DNA of 64,000 nt from Ravibacter sp964559125 (GCA_964559125.1 CAZLGW010000006.1:62001-126000), one strand, 5' to 3'. Numbered from the stretch's first letter, positions 27,577 to 36,481 are shown. Notes: generated from the sequence alone by a model not told the origin. A program made the numbers and translations.

Positions 27577-28491
27577 ATGTATTATGTTTCAGCCAATCAG
27601 TTAAATCTGCGCAGCACTCCTGTCGCTCAGGCAAATGGTCACAATATCCTGGCTGTTCTGCCCAACGGACTGCCCGTAACCAAAATAGAAGACGCCGGGG
27701 CTGCCGGCTGGTGGAAAGTCTCCGTTAACTTACAGGGAACCGAGTTTGGAGGCTATGTCAATTCGGCCTACCTCACACAGGTTTTCCAGCCGGTAACCCA
27801 AAGAGGGGTAAGCGAGGTTTACATGCCATTTGAAAAATCGGGAGCAGCCCGGAACAACCGGAATTCACCTGCTTATCAGTTGGCGGAACCCGACATGCCG
27901 CGCCGGGACCTGACAAGCGCTCTATCGAAAGTAGCTTCTATCGGTAACATTCTGAACTGGCTGAACGTTGAACAGAGCCTCCGTTACCAGAAAATAGGGC
28001 TTAGTACATTCTGCAACATCTATGCTTTTGATTTTTGCTTTCTGGCGGGTGTTTATATTCCCAGGGTATGGTGGAAGGGCGATGCTATTGCAAAGCTGAT
28101 CGCGGGACAACAGGTTCCGGTAAGCTATGAGGTCACGGTCGAAGAACTTCTTGCGGAAGCAATGCTGAACTGGCTGAACAGTTGGGGAAGCACATTTGGC
28201 TGGATCCGGGCGGCCAGCTTAACCGATCTGCAAAACCGTGCCAATGAAGGCAAAGTGTGCCTGCTGGCGGCAAAGCGCCGGTTATCCGGTCTGAGCGGCC
28301 ATATTGTGGTGGTCGTGCCGGAAACCAATGCACACCAGGCAAAGAGAAACGCCTCAGGAGAGGTAACCATACCGCTTCAAAGCCAGGCCGGGGCTTCAAA
28401 CAATAAGTATTTCAGTAATTCAAGATGGTGGCTCTCCCAGGAAGGCGGCTTACCGAAATTCAGCGAATTTGTCTTATATAGCCATGATTGA
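27577..28491 (+). CDS. SH3b domain plus papain-fold (CHAP/NlpC-like) peptidase
   Basis: Probable peptidoglycan-directed hydrolase. An SH3b domain occupies about residues 1-70 (MYYVSANQLNLRSTPV to GGYVNSAYL). The C-terminal half has a papain-like layout: a candidate nucleophile Cys in STFCNIYAFDFCF, LPRVWW-like IPRVWWKGDAIAKL, and a candidate His in GLSGHIVVVVPETN. 304 aa. The start is ATG at 27577, where the SH3b domain begins; an upstream ATG at 27448 overlaps the protease gene and adds a sequence with no signal. No signal peptide is seen, so export, if any, must be by another route. It lies third in the operon after the protease. Confidence 0.7.
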   Translation: MYYVSANQLNLRSTPVAQANGHNILAVLPNGLPVTKIEDAGAAGWWKVSVNLQGTEFGGYVNSAYLTQVFQPVTQRGVSEVYMPFEKSGAARNNRNSPAYQLAEPDMPRRDLTSALSKVASIGNILNWLNVEQSLRYQKIGLSTFCNIYAFDFCFLAGVYIPRVWWKGDAIAKLIAGQQVPVSYEVTVEELLAEAMLNWLNSWGSTFGWIRAASLTDLQNRANEGKVCLLAAKRRLSGLSGHIVVVVPETNAHQAKRNASGEVTIPLQSQAGASNNKYFSNSRWWLSQEGGLPKFSEFVLYSHD

Positions 28492-28513
28492 GATCCGGCT
28501 ACTTAATACCTGA

Positions 28514-28720
28514 TCACTGCTTCTTCCTCCCCGTATTGATCCCGAAAGGAAGATACAGCGGGCAGAAGCTCAAAAAAGAGGTAATTACAAAAACGACGGC
28601 AAGTACCCCCAATATAAGCGCGGTAGTACCCGAAATCACGTTAGTGTAATAGAGTACCGCTACCGCAATAGCAGCCAGTATGCGGAGCGTTTTGTCGAGT
28701 GAACCCATATTCTTTTTCAT
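28514..28720 (-). CDS. Small YgaP-like (DUF2892) membrane protein
   Basis: 68-aa inner-membrane protein with two hydrophobic segments (ILAAIAVAVLYYTNVISG and ALILGVLAVVFVITSFLSF), then CPLYLPFGINT. This matches the DUF2892 family, the transmembrane half of YgaP-type rhodanese proteins, including the conserved CPxYxxFGxNT ending. The start is ATG at 28720 (MKKNMGSLDKTLR); the longer reading to 28789 adds nothing family-like. It converges with the SH3b peptidase gene (22-bp gap). Role unknown. Confidence 0.85.
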   Translation of the reverse strand: MKKNMGSLDKTLRILAAIAVAVLYYTNVISGTTALILGVLAVVFVITSFLSFCPLYLPFGINTGRKKQ

Positions 28721-28879
28721 AATGCTGTTGTTTGTGTAAGGGAGACTATAGTTAATAATACAAAGTTCGGTAATCGGCACGACATACACCGCTACTTTTG
28801 TTACATTCCGTTTCAGGAAAATACCCTGTGTTTTTTGGCTTCCGGTATAGTAGTTTTCGGGGCGTGGCGGGTTATGATA

Positions 28880-28900
28880 GTATAGTTAAGACAACTATAC
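28880..28900. promoter_or_regulatory. Perfect 8-bp inverted repeat upstream of TPR-HTH gene
   Basis: gtatagtt, 5 bp, aactatac; ends 7 bases before the ATG at 28908. Position and symmetry fit an operator over the ribosome-binding or promoter region, possibly for autoregulation by the HTH protein encoded next. No transcription data can be read from sequence. Confidence 0.4.
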
Positions 28901-28907
28901 GGTCGTT

Positions 28908-30662
28908 ATGAAGAACAGACTTACAATCTTACTATTTTTCTATCTCCTGCACTTATCGATGATCTGCTCCGGAAAACAACCCGGGGAAAGCCCCGTACCG
29001 GGCGGTACGGCTGAAGAAAGGGTCATGGCACTTTTTAACCTGGTGGACACAAGCGCGGCCCTGAGAAGCTCGCCTGCCGCTCTCGAAACTTTCCTGGCAG
29101 ACGTGGAAAGCTGGTCGGCAAACGGGCGTGACCCCCTGCTGAAGAGGTACATCGACTATTTCAGGGATGTCAGTCCCGTTTTTTTCGAAAACGACGGAGA
29201 AGAAAGGATCCGGATCTATGAAGCGGCATACGCACATTTCCGAAAAACCCGGAACAACAGGCTGCAGGCCGTGTGCCTGCACTATATCGCACAGGAAAAT
29301 TTCATATCGGGAAATTACGGGATCGCGTTCGACAAATCCCTGCAGTCGCAGGAGATCATGAAAGACATCGGCTATGAAAATATTCCCGAAATCGGGAAAT
29401 ACCTGCACGACATCGCCCTCAACTATTATTATTTCCGCGATTACGAAAAAGTGATCGACCTGATGTACAAATCACTGAAATACAGCCCCTACAGTCCAAA
29501 CCTGGATATCCAGCGGTATAATACGCTCGCCCTGTCTTACCGCCAGACCGGCAGCATCGACAGTGCCGTGTCTTATTTCGGAAAAGCGGCGATGCGTTCG
29601 GAATTCTACCGCGACTCTACCTGGATCACACTGACAGCAGGAAATCTCGGAACTGTGTATACCACCCGGAAACAGTACAAAGAAGCGCTTCCTTACCTGT
29701 TGCTGGATTATCATCACAATAAAAAAAACGAACAGTTCCCCGATATGGCCCGCAATGCCGCCCTGGCAATCGCCGATGTCTGGCTGCAGCTAAGCAGGCC
29801 CGACAGCGCCATCTACTACCTGGAAGAAAGCGAAAGACTTCACCTGAAAAACCCCACAAAAGACAGCTTTGGCAGACAGCAGCGGGATGAACACTTCCTG
29901 AATTCGTATTACGACATACTGGCCCGGTACTACCGGCAGCTCGGGAATTATACCCTCGCCTATCTCTACCTCGACAGCCTGAGCAAGACCAGCCTGGAAC
30001 TCGACCGGAGGTACAATACGATGCTTGCCAAAGTAGCCGAAGACAAGCTGAAGATACAGCAGTACGTTTCGGATATAGAGCTCGAACGGCAAAAGCGGAG
30101 GATCGCCCTGATCAGGTGGATGCTCATCCTGGCAGTGCTGCTGTTTTGTACCGCCCTGCTCGGACTGCTGTACTTCCTCAACCGCGCCAGGCAGGCGAAG
30201 CAAAAGGCGCTCTCACAGCTTAAGGAGGCGGAGATCCTCAACCAGCAAAGGCTTACAATGGCTGCTTTCGAACGGGCTAAAGATCAGCTCAGGTACCAGC
30301 TGGGACTCCTGGAAGAAAAGAACCTGCTGATCGAACGGCTGAAAAATGATCTTGAAAAGCTCCGCTCCGACCGGGAAACTTCTCCCGAACTGCTGGAGGA
30401 GACGCTGGAAAAGCTCGCCGGCGCAAGGCTCCTCACTCAGGAAGACTGGGTTAAGTTTCGTCGCCGCTTCAACGCCGTTTTTAACGATTCGCTGGAAAAG
30501 CTGAAAAAAGCACACCCCAATCTTACACAATCGGAAGAAAGAATATATGCCCTGATCCAGCTTGATGTAGGGACTATGCAAATGGCCGCTATGCTCGGGA
30601 TCTCCCCCGAATCGGTACGCAAGGCGCGATATCGCCTCAATAAACGGCTGAAAAGCATGTAA
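28908..30662 (+). CDS. TPR sensor with membrane segment and C-terminal LuxR-like HTH
   Basis: Membrane-bound regulator of a layout common in Bacteroidota. A signal sequence (MKNRLTILLFFYLLHLSMICSG) leads into TPR-like helical repeats across about 85-370 (for example YNTLALSYRQTGSIDSAVSYFG). One membrane helix follows (RWMLILAVLLFCTALLGLLYFL, about 400-425), then a cytoplasmic coiled coil, then an HTH (LTQSEERIYALIQLDVGTMQMAAMLGISPESVRKARYRL). 584 aa. The periplasmic repeats probably sense a ligand or partner and the HTH binds DNA. Targets are unknown; the inverted repeat at 28880-28900 is a candidate site. Confidence 0.85.
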   Translation: MKNRLTILLFFYLLHLSMICSGKQPGESPVPGGTAEERVMALFNLVDTSAALRSSPAALETFLADVESWSANGRDPLLKRYIDYFRDVSPVFFENDGEERIRIYEAAYAHFRKTRNNRLQAVCLHYIAQENFISGNYGIAFDKSLQSQEIMKDIGYENIPEIGKYLHDIALNYYYFRDYEKVIDLMYKSLKYSPYSPNLDIQRYNTLALSYRQTGSIDSAVSYFGKAAMRSEFYRDSTWITLTAGNLGTVYTTRKQYKEALPYLLLDYHHNKKNEQFPDMARNAALAIADVWLQLSRPDSAIYYLEESERLHLKNPTKDSFGRQQRDEHFLNSYYDILARYYRQLGNYTLAYLYLDSLSKTSLELDRRYNTMLAKVAEDKLKIQQYVSDIELERQKRRIALIRWMLILAVLLFCTALLGLLYFLNRARQAKQKALSQLKEAEILNQQRLTMAAFERAKDQLRYQLGLLEEKNLLIERLKNDLEKLRSDRETSPELLEETLEKLAGARLLTQEDWVKFRRRFNAVFNDSLEKLKKAHPNLTQSEERIYALIQLDVGTMQMAAMLGISPESVRKARYRLNKRLKSM

Positions 30663-30769
30663 ACCGGCATTTGTCCACGTTCTGTCCACAGCCTGCTATT
30701 GTAATTTAGCATGGTTGCAGGTTGCTTTGCGTGAACGTTAGTAACTTCTTTCCCTTAACATTCTCCATT

Positions 30770-31774
30770 ATGAAAAAACTCACAGTATTTTTCCCGGCAG
30801 CGCTGGCCCTGGCTTTGTCTGCCGTTATTATTTCCTGCCGCGACAAGGAGGTTGCTGCCGAGGAAGAAACCTGGTCGGAAATAAGCAATCTGAATTCGCC
30901 GATGGGCATAGCCAAAGATTCCAAAGGACGTTTATGGATCACGGAAGCCGGCACAGGCTCCAACGACGCCCGCCTTTCGGTCATTTCTCTCTCCGGGCAG
31001 AAAACCGAGGCGCTGACCGGCCTGCCGTCTGTCTTTGCAAACGGCGCCATAGAGGGCATAGGCAGGCCGCATATCAGGAACAACAAGCTCTTTTTCTCGC
31101 ACGGTACCGGCGGCCTTATCTATAAGCTCAAAGCGGATGCAGGCTCTCTCGGCGAAACGGATTTCCCTTTAAGCCTAAGCGATTTTGAAGTCTGGGATAT
31201 TAATTCCTTTGCGAGGGGACTGCCTACATCCGACGACAGCAACACGAACGTAGTAGATCTCTACCTGCACGATAACGGCGATCTCTACATACTGGACGCC
31301 GGAGCTAACGCCATGATCAGGAGAGACCAGTCGACCGGTAATTTCAGCCTGTTTGCCGGATTCCCAAAAATCCCGACACCCGCACCGTTCCCGGTTTCCG
31401 GAGACGCCGTCCCCACCGGCTTTGTCTTTGACGGCACGCGTTTCCTGGTCAGCGCCTTGTCAGGGTTTCCGTTCAATTCTGAAAAGAGCACGATATTCAG
31501 TGTCTCCACAACAGGACAGGTAGCCGAATATAAAAGTGCATTTACCACCCTGATCCATATAGAGCTCGACAAAAGCAGCAAGCCTGTCGCGCTGCAGTAT
31601 GCGCTTTTTTCACTGGAAACAGGCTTTCAGGCTAAATCCGGAAGCATATTGGATGAAAACGGCACTGTGCTGCTATCGGGGATTAACCAGCCGGTAGACC
31701 TTGTCAGGAAAAACGACGATACCTTCTACCTGCTCAGCTACGGCGACGGCACGCTGAAGAAAATACAGCTATGA
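30770..31774 (+). CDS. ScyD/ScyE-like beta-propeller lipoprotein
   Basis: Lipoprotein signal ending ALSAVIISC, with Cys23. The start is ATG at 30770; the upstream extension to 30722 encodes no signal. The mature protein shows NHL/SMP-30-like propeller repeats (NSPMGIAKDSKGRLWITEAGTG, DLYLHDNGDLYILDAGANAMI), the pattern of proteins annotated ScyD/ScyE family. 334 aa. The name derives from cyanobacterial scytonemin clusters, but these proteins are widespread and no scytonemin genes are seen here. It converges on the LanB gene with a 14-bp gap. Confidence 0.7.
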   Translation: MKKLTVFFPAALALALSAVIISCRDKEVAAEEETWSEISNLNSPMGIAKDSKGRLWITEAGTGSNDARLSVISLSGQKTEALTGLPSVFANGAIEGIGRPHIRNNKLFFSHGTGGLIYKLKADAGSLGETDFPLSLSDFEVWDINSFARGLPTSDDSNTNVVDLYLHDNGDLYILDAGANAMIRRDQSTGNFSLFAGFPKIPTPAPFPVSGDAVPTGFVFDGTRFLVSALSGFPFNSEKSTIFSVSTTGQVAEYKSAFTTLIHIELDKSSKPVALQYALFSLETGFQAKSGSILDENGTVLLSGINQPVDLVRKNDDTFYLLSYGDGTLKKIQL

Positions 31775-31788
31775 TTCTATTTTTTTAT

Positions 31789-34700
31789 TCAACGTGATGA
31801 AGCTTCGGCCAATAAACCCTCCTCTTTTACATCCTTCCGCGGCTGCGGGATCTCCGGCAACTCAGCAGGCATTGCCCGGGCGCTTTTCCCGGCATAATGC
31901 TTGGAAAGAAAATGGTATAAAACCAGTTCGTACATACGCGGTCTGACCGGGAATACCCGGTTGACCGTCATGTGGATCAGGGAGGCCAGCAGGGACTCCA
32001 GGTCGTCGCTTTCCCGGCATTTTTCCTTTAACCCGGACACGCATTCTTCGAGGGAAGCGCTGAAAGCAAAATGTTCCGCATCTTCCAGCGCCTCGCCTAT
32101 CAGCGGCCTAAATTCCCGGTATTTCCCGCTCAGCTGTTTACGCAGTGAGGTATCGCCGCGAAACTCCCTGAAGAAAAGCTCTTTTAAACGCTCTGTCAGC
32201 CGGGCGCTTTCAGTATCCCGGAGCCCGGCGGCGTTCAGCAGGTGATGGACCCGGCCGGCAGCATACAGGATCGATTCCTGTTCTTCAGGCAATGCTTCAG
32301 AACGGGCCAGGAAGCTAAGGGTCGACAGACTGTCAAAGCAAAAGAAGGTCTCGCAGCCTTCGATGCGGGCGGGGCCGTACCGCTCCAGCTCGCGCTGGTA
32401 AGTATCTGTCTGGATCCTGGTCACCAGGCCTTTTTCCAACAGCGGCGCCAGCAATTCCTTAACTGCCGATATGACATGGTGATGGAAGCCCGGCGAAGGA
32501 TCGCCCTGGAAACGCAGGCGGAGATGAAATTCAGGGTCGCTGAAATTGACAAAAAAGAATTTCTTTACCACTCCGTCTTTCAGCATTTTGCGGATAACCG
32601 GGTACAGTTGCCTGACCAGTATGGTGTTGGCCGACTTCACACCGCAGTAGATTTTGAGGTAGAGCCACTCGCTTCCTATCGGAAACGCTCTTGCCGGCAG
32701 CCCGGCCTGGTTCCGGGAAAACCCTGCTAAGGGAGTAGCTTTTTCATTCCGTAGCGGGATCACAAGCTCGTGGGCATAATGGGCTCCCTCTTTTTGAAGC
32801 AGGCAGCGCCCGGGAGTCATCAGGAATTCTGTTAATCGCAGTACCTTATGTTTCTGTAATTGCAAAAGCAGCAGCTCAACCGAACAAGTTACATTACGGT
32901 CAATCAACAATTCGTTGTCGCCTGAGACGATCATAAACTGACCGGGGATACCCCTTGCCGCAAGCGCCGCCGATACTTCCGTCTTTTTCACCCCTTTAAG
33001 CTCCTCCTCCCGAAGCATCCAGGTCGCCCTGGCAAGCAGGATATTCCGGTAGCGGACCCTGGGCAGGCTGCTGCTGTTTTTCAATACCGACCAGTCCCAC
33101 CGGATATCCAGCCGGCTGTCTTCGTATTGCAGATCGCATAAAAAACGGTAGACCGGCAAGCCGTTCCGGTAAGAATGGGCATTTGACAAACGCGGGACCA
33201 CCCTCTTGTTGAGCCTGCGGGAGCGTAATATCACTTTCCCTCCACGTACGGATATCATCAGGTCGTCTGTCGGTATCTGGAAATCCTTTGCTACGGAAGC
33301 CTGGCCCAGGTAAGGGATTTCGTACCGGTAGAATGCGGGATGACCCGCGATATTGGAGATCTTACCTCCGGGATCGTAGATTACTTCGGCCAGGATCACG
33401 TCCTTATGAAACGCTTCCTCATCGGCTGCGCATTGCCTGAGCGCACCTTCCAGATCTTTGTGCCCGCATGCAAAACGCCCTAAAAGCGGCAGCGCCGACG
33501 GGCCGCTGAAAGCGGATATGTGAAAAAGAAAGCTTTCGCCCTCAGCCTCTGACCCGGAAGCGGCCAGCAGGTTTCCTAGGATAAAACTACCGTATGGAAC
33601 CGTAGAGGTGTCAGTCGCCGGCCCCCTGGTATTTTGGCTCCCGATATACGTTAAATCCCGGTCGTCTATGACAATCTCGTTTTCGCGATGCCGGAGCGAA
33701 CCTGAATATTTTTCCAGTAAAAAGTCTACCCACCATTGCCGGCAGGTCGTCTCATCAGTAGGCGCGTCGGGTATAACCAGGTCGTCGATCAGCGGCGTAT
33801 AGCCCTCCGGACTTCCTGTACCTGCATCTTCATACCCGATGCCTGTTTCGGGGTCGAGCGCCAGGTTAAACGGAACCTCCATTTCCTCGAAACGGGTACT
33901 GAAACGCTGCCGGAAGCGCTGCATTGCCCCGTTCTCCGAAGGCCGGTTCAGAACGATCAGCTTACTAAGCCGGGATAGCAGGCTGCCCATCACAGGCTCA
34001 ACAATATCGTCTCCCCAACTATCGAAGAATGTATCCACCTGTACCATGTTCCTGCCTTCCCCGCTTACGCCCAGCGCTTCCAGGCTTTCGCCGATACGGT
34101 AGTATTTTTCTACCCCATCTTCTCCGCATTTCAGGCGGTTTCGTAGTTCATGCAGACGATCGGCTACAGCTTCAATACCTTCGACGCGAGCCAGCTTGTC
34201 TATGATGGCCTCCGGCTGACCGGGTTTGGTAAGGGCGATCCCCAGGTCGAAAGAGAGGATTTTATTATTGATAAGCTCCGACAGGTAGGCGCCGGATTCT
34301 TCTTTTCCTGCCCCGGCATCAACCAGCCGCTCCTGCAGGCTGTTAAAGGTGGCTCCTTCTTTCACCAGGTCCAGGACAAGCCTGAGATACGACGTATCGT
34401 CTGTAGCGGTAACAAACGACTGCTGCTCGCCGTCTTCACGGTACAGCTCCACATACCGGAATCTGTCGCCGGCCGGGTAGAGCGTCGGGTTCGATACGAT
34501 CTTAAGATGCGCCCGGATCTCTTCGCTGCTCAGCAATTGCCCGCGCAGCGCATCGAGATATTCAGCATCGAGGCGGATAAAGCGAGAGAACTCCTTACTG
34601 TTACCTATATACGTTAATATATTCCGACCGGTATAGCGGAAGGAGCAGCCTGAAAATAACCCGAAGGGAGTACTGCGTACACTCATACGGATCAGGTATT

Positions 34701-34947
34701 GATAGAGCGTCATCGCCAATTGATGCCGCTCGGAAACATCCTTTCCCTCCAGCCACAGCCGGTATCTTTCATAAAGCGCCGGAGAAGCGACAAAAATCGC
34801 TTCTCCGGCCAGCCTGTCATTTTGCTCATACCATAGCCGCAATGCGTCTTCGAAGGAAGATTCCACTGTTTCCTGATGAAACCCTGTCAATTGTTCTATC
34901 GGCATCACCGGTCGACGGAGTACATAGAAACTGGTATGAGAGAACAT
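31789..34947 (-). CDS. LanB-type lanthipeptide dehydratase, full length
   Basis: Class I lanthipeptide dehydratase. In this family Ser/Thr of a precursor peptide are activated with glutamate from glutamyl-tRNA, then glutamate is eliminated to leave dehydroalanine or dehydrobutyrine. The N-terminal glutamylation domain starts SFYVLRRPVMP and contains the hallmark MSVRSTPFGLFSGCSF (about residue 95-110). The C-terminal SpaB_C/thiopeptide-type elimination domain starts near 750 (WLYLKIYCGVKSANTILVRQLYPVI) and includes FFFVNFSDPEFHLRLRF. 1052 aa equals the two domains joined, not the split type. It starts 61 bp after the small precursor gene. No LanC or transporter gene follows; the next gene is convergent. 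Confidence 0.93.
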   Translation of the reverse strand: MFSHTSFYVLRRPVMPIEQLTGFHQETVESSFEDALRLWYEQNDRLAGEAIFVASPALYERYRLWLEGKDVSERHQLAMTLYQYLIRMSVRSTPFGLFSGCSFRYTGRNILTYIGNSKEFSRFIRLDAEYLDALRGQLLSSEEIRAHLKIVSNPTLYPAGDRFRYVELYREDGEQQSFVTATDDTSYLRLVLDLVKEGATFNSLQERLVDAGAGKEESGAYLSELINNKILSFDLGIALTKPGQPEAIIDKLARVEGIEAVADRLHELRNRLKCGEDGVEKYYRIGESLEALGVSGEGRNMVQVDTFFDSWGDDIVEPVMGSLLSRLSKLIVLNRPSENGAMQRFRQRFSTRFEEMEVPFNLALDPETGIGYEDAGTGSPEGYTPLIDDLVIPDAPTDETTCRQWWVDFLLEKYSGSLRHRENEIVIDDRDLTYIGSQNTRGPATDTSTVPYGSFILGNLLAASGSEAEGESFLFHISAFSGPSALPLLGRFACGHKDLEGALRQCAADEEAFHKDVILAEVIYDPGGKISNIAGHPAFYRYEIPYLGQASVAKDFQIPTDDLMISVRGGKVILRSRRLNKRVVPRLSNAHSYRNGLPVYRFLCDLQYEDSRLDIRWDWSVLKNSSSLPRVRYRNILLARATWMLREEELKGVKKTEVSAALAARGIPGQFMIVSGDNELLIDRNVTCSVELLLLQLQKHKVLRLTEFLMTPGRCLLQKEGAHYAHELVIPLRNEKATPLAGFSRNQAGLPARAFPIGSEWLYLKIYCGVKSANTILVRQLYPVIRKMLKDGVVKKFFFVNFSDPEFHLRLRFQGDPSPGFHHHVISAVKELLAPLLEKGLVTRIQTDTYQRELERYGPARIEGCETFFCFDSLSTLSFLARSEALPEEQESILYAAGRVHHLLNAAGLRDTESARLTERLKELFFREFRGDTSLRKQLSGKYREFRPLIGEALEDAEHFAFSASLEECVSGLKEKCRESDDLESLLASLIHMTVNRVFPVRPRMYELVLYHFLSKHYAGKSARAMPAELPEIPQPRKDVKEEGLLAEASSR

Positions 34948-34978
34948 GTTGATTACTTATGTTCAGGTAAAATGAACA

Positions 34979-35004
34979 AAACTGTTAATACACTCCTACA
35001 GTTT
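34979..35004 (-). terminator. Stem-loop between precursor and dehydratase
   Basis: aaactgt (34979-34985) pairs with acagttt (34998-35004) around a 12-nt loop. It lies just after the precursor stop at 35009. A second short stem (gttca/tgaac, 34961-34977) follows. Such hairpins often attenuate or protect precursor transcripts so that peptide outnumbers enzyme. The 7-bp AT-rich stem is weak. Confidence 0.35.
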
Positions 35005-35008
35005 ACTA

Positions 35009-35158
35009 TCAATGCCCTGTGTTGGTGGTAATAGTTGTAAAAGTGGTGGTAATGTCTTTTGACTTGTTTTTTGAGCTTTTAGCCAGATTAACCAATCGCT
35101 CTTTTTTCAGAACCAGCTTTCTGGCAGATACTTCCGAGATACTTACGTGAGTTTTCAT
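35009..35158 (-). CDS. Putative class I lanthipeptide-like precursor, Cys-free Thr-rich core
   Basis: 49-codon gene read directly from the minus strand: ATG at 35158, stop TGA at 35009-35011, immediately followed in frame by TAG and TAA. The peptide starts MKTHVSISEVS. Its leader has RKLVLKKERLVNLAKSS, matching the L-x-LKKE-xxxxL pattern of Bacteroidota class I lanthipeptide leaders. It is followed by a Lys-rich stretch and the C-terminal core DITTTFTTITTNTGH. The core has eight Thr, no Ser and no Cys, and the whole peptide has no Cys. It is 61 bp upstream of, and co-directional with, the LanB gene, which would be expected to dehydrate the Thr residues. Lacking Cys, it cannot form lanthionine rings. 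Leader/core boundary unknown. Confidence 0.8.
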   Translation of the reverse strand: MKTHVSISEVSARKLVLKKERLVNLAKSSKNKSKDITTTFTTITTNTGH

Positions 35159-35270
35159 ACGGCATGCAAATTTAATGACTTGTTAAATTTTAAATTGTAC
35201 CGGCAAACTTACCAGCGCCGTATCTTTCACCAAAGTTTATTCGGCGAACGTAAGACGTTATTCGATCACT

Positions 35271-35298
35271 GATCAATTTTTTAAGACGGATCAATTTT
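35271..35298. promoter_or_regulatory. 10-bp direct repeat upstream of the RiPP genes
   Basis: gatcaatttt occurs at 35271-35280 and 35289-35298, an 18-bp period, between the kinase stop and the precursor start. LytTR regulators bind paired direct repeats, usually with a slightly longer period, so this is a possible but imperfect site for the regulator encoded at 36478-37224. Confidence 0.3.
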
Positions 35299-35305
35299 CT
35301 CCTAC

Positions 35306-36481
35306 TCAACTTTCAACGGTTTCGAGCTCAAGAGGTATTTGAAGCATTACTTCATAACGATCCTCAAATGCCTCGGCAAAGAAACTATGAGACGTAGGAT
35401 ACAACAAATTCAGCCGGCGCCTCAGGGTTGCTATTCCCAGCCCGCCCTCTGTTTTCGTCTCAGGCTGGAAGACTTTTCTTTTTGTCCTTTCCGACAGACT
35501 GTTCTCGACGGAAAAATATAGAATACTATTCTCAATAACTGTCGATATTCTTACAAACGAAGTCTTGTCACTATTCCCGCCTATTCCATGTTTAAAAGCG
35601 TTTTCTACCAGGGGGATCAGGAAAAGTGGCGCTATCCTGTATCCTTTCACAGGCCCATCTATTTCAAAACATATATCCGGCACCTCATTGTACCTGTACT
35701 TTTCGAGATCAATATAGTTCTGAATATACTTTAATTCGTCGTCAAGCGACACTCTCTCTTTCCCTGTACGGTAAAGGCTATACCTCATAAGCTCAGCCAG
35801 CTTTAAAACCAATTCGGATGCCTCTTTATTCACGTCGACTGTCCTGGAATAAATGCTGTTTAAGGTGTTAAACAGGAAGTGGGGATTGATTTGCGATTTA
35901 AGGAAACGCAGTTCCAGCTCAATGTTCTCTTTTTCGAGTTTCCTCCTATTCTCACGGGACGACAGGATATCGGCAAATATCTTGACAGCAAGATAGAGTA
36001 AAACCATTTCAAAACTGAATCCGAAATTCCAATAAGCTACAATACCGTCTGTAAAACATCCCAGCCAACCTGCTTCGCTCAGCATTTTCCATATCCTGAC
36101 AACCCACGCTTCACCTCCGTTAACCGAGATGCCGTCACTAAACGGAACTAATAAACTGAATACAAAAAAATTACTCCAATAAACCAGGAGAAAGCATAAC
36201 GGCAAAAAGGATGTTATTACTGCAAATTTCCCTGTATAAAGATAACGGGGGAAGAACCATTTCCCTACCAGATAGTAGAGACCGACAGTTTGCACAAGGA
36301 ACAGCGCACAAAGCGTATTGGTAACCAGCTCATTATCATTCGTATAAGGCCCTATTATTATGTATCGCCCTATTACCCAGGTAAGAGATGCAAGCATCAG
36401 GAAGAAATACAGCTCCTTCCTTTTCGGCGAAGCAATAGTCCATCTATGTTTGAGTATACTGAACCAGTCGCTCTTTTTCAT
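35306..36481 (-). CDS. LytS-type membrane histidine kinase
   Basis: Sensor kinase of the His_kinase (PF06580)/LytS family. Several membrane helices occupy about residues 25-170. The phosphoacceptor motif SQINPHFLFNTLNSIYS follows, with His201. The C-terminal ATPase domain has an N-box in PLVENAFKHGIGG and a G-box in EGGLGIATLRRRL. 391 aa. Its start overlaps the LytTR regulator stop by 4 bp, so the pair is made together. It lies directly upstream of the RiPP precursor in the same direction, which suggests but does not prove control of that operon. Confidence 0.93.
   Translation of the reverse strand: MKKSDWFSILKHRWTIASPKRKELYFFLMLASLTWVIGRYIIIGPYTNDNELVTNTLCALFLVQTVGLYYLVGKWFFPRYLYTGKFAVITSFLPLCFLLVYWSNFFVFSLLVPFSDGISVNGGEAWVVRIWKMLSEAGWLGCFTDGIVAYWNFGFSFEMVLLYLAVKIFADILSSRENRRKLEKENIELELRFLKSQINPHFLFNTLNSIYSRTVDVNKEASELVLKLAELMRYSLYRTGKERVSLDDELKYIQNYIDLEKYRYNEVPDICFEIDGPVKGYRIAPLFLIPLVENAFKHGIGGNSDKTSFVRISTVIENSILYFSVENSLSERTKRKVFQPETKTEGGLGIATLRRRLNLLYPTSHSFFAEAFEDRYEVMLQIPLELETVES

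Noticed and set aside
35141..35165. Alternative upstream ATG at 35165 for the precursor
   Set aside because: It is out of frame and gives a 25-codon peptide without leader features; the ATG at 35158 gives the leader and core.
35167..35174. taaatttg (minus strand) as a -7 box for the RiPP precursor
   Set aside because: It matches TAnnTTTG but is only 8 bp from the start codon and has no -33 element at the right distance.
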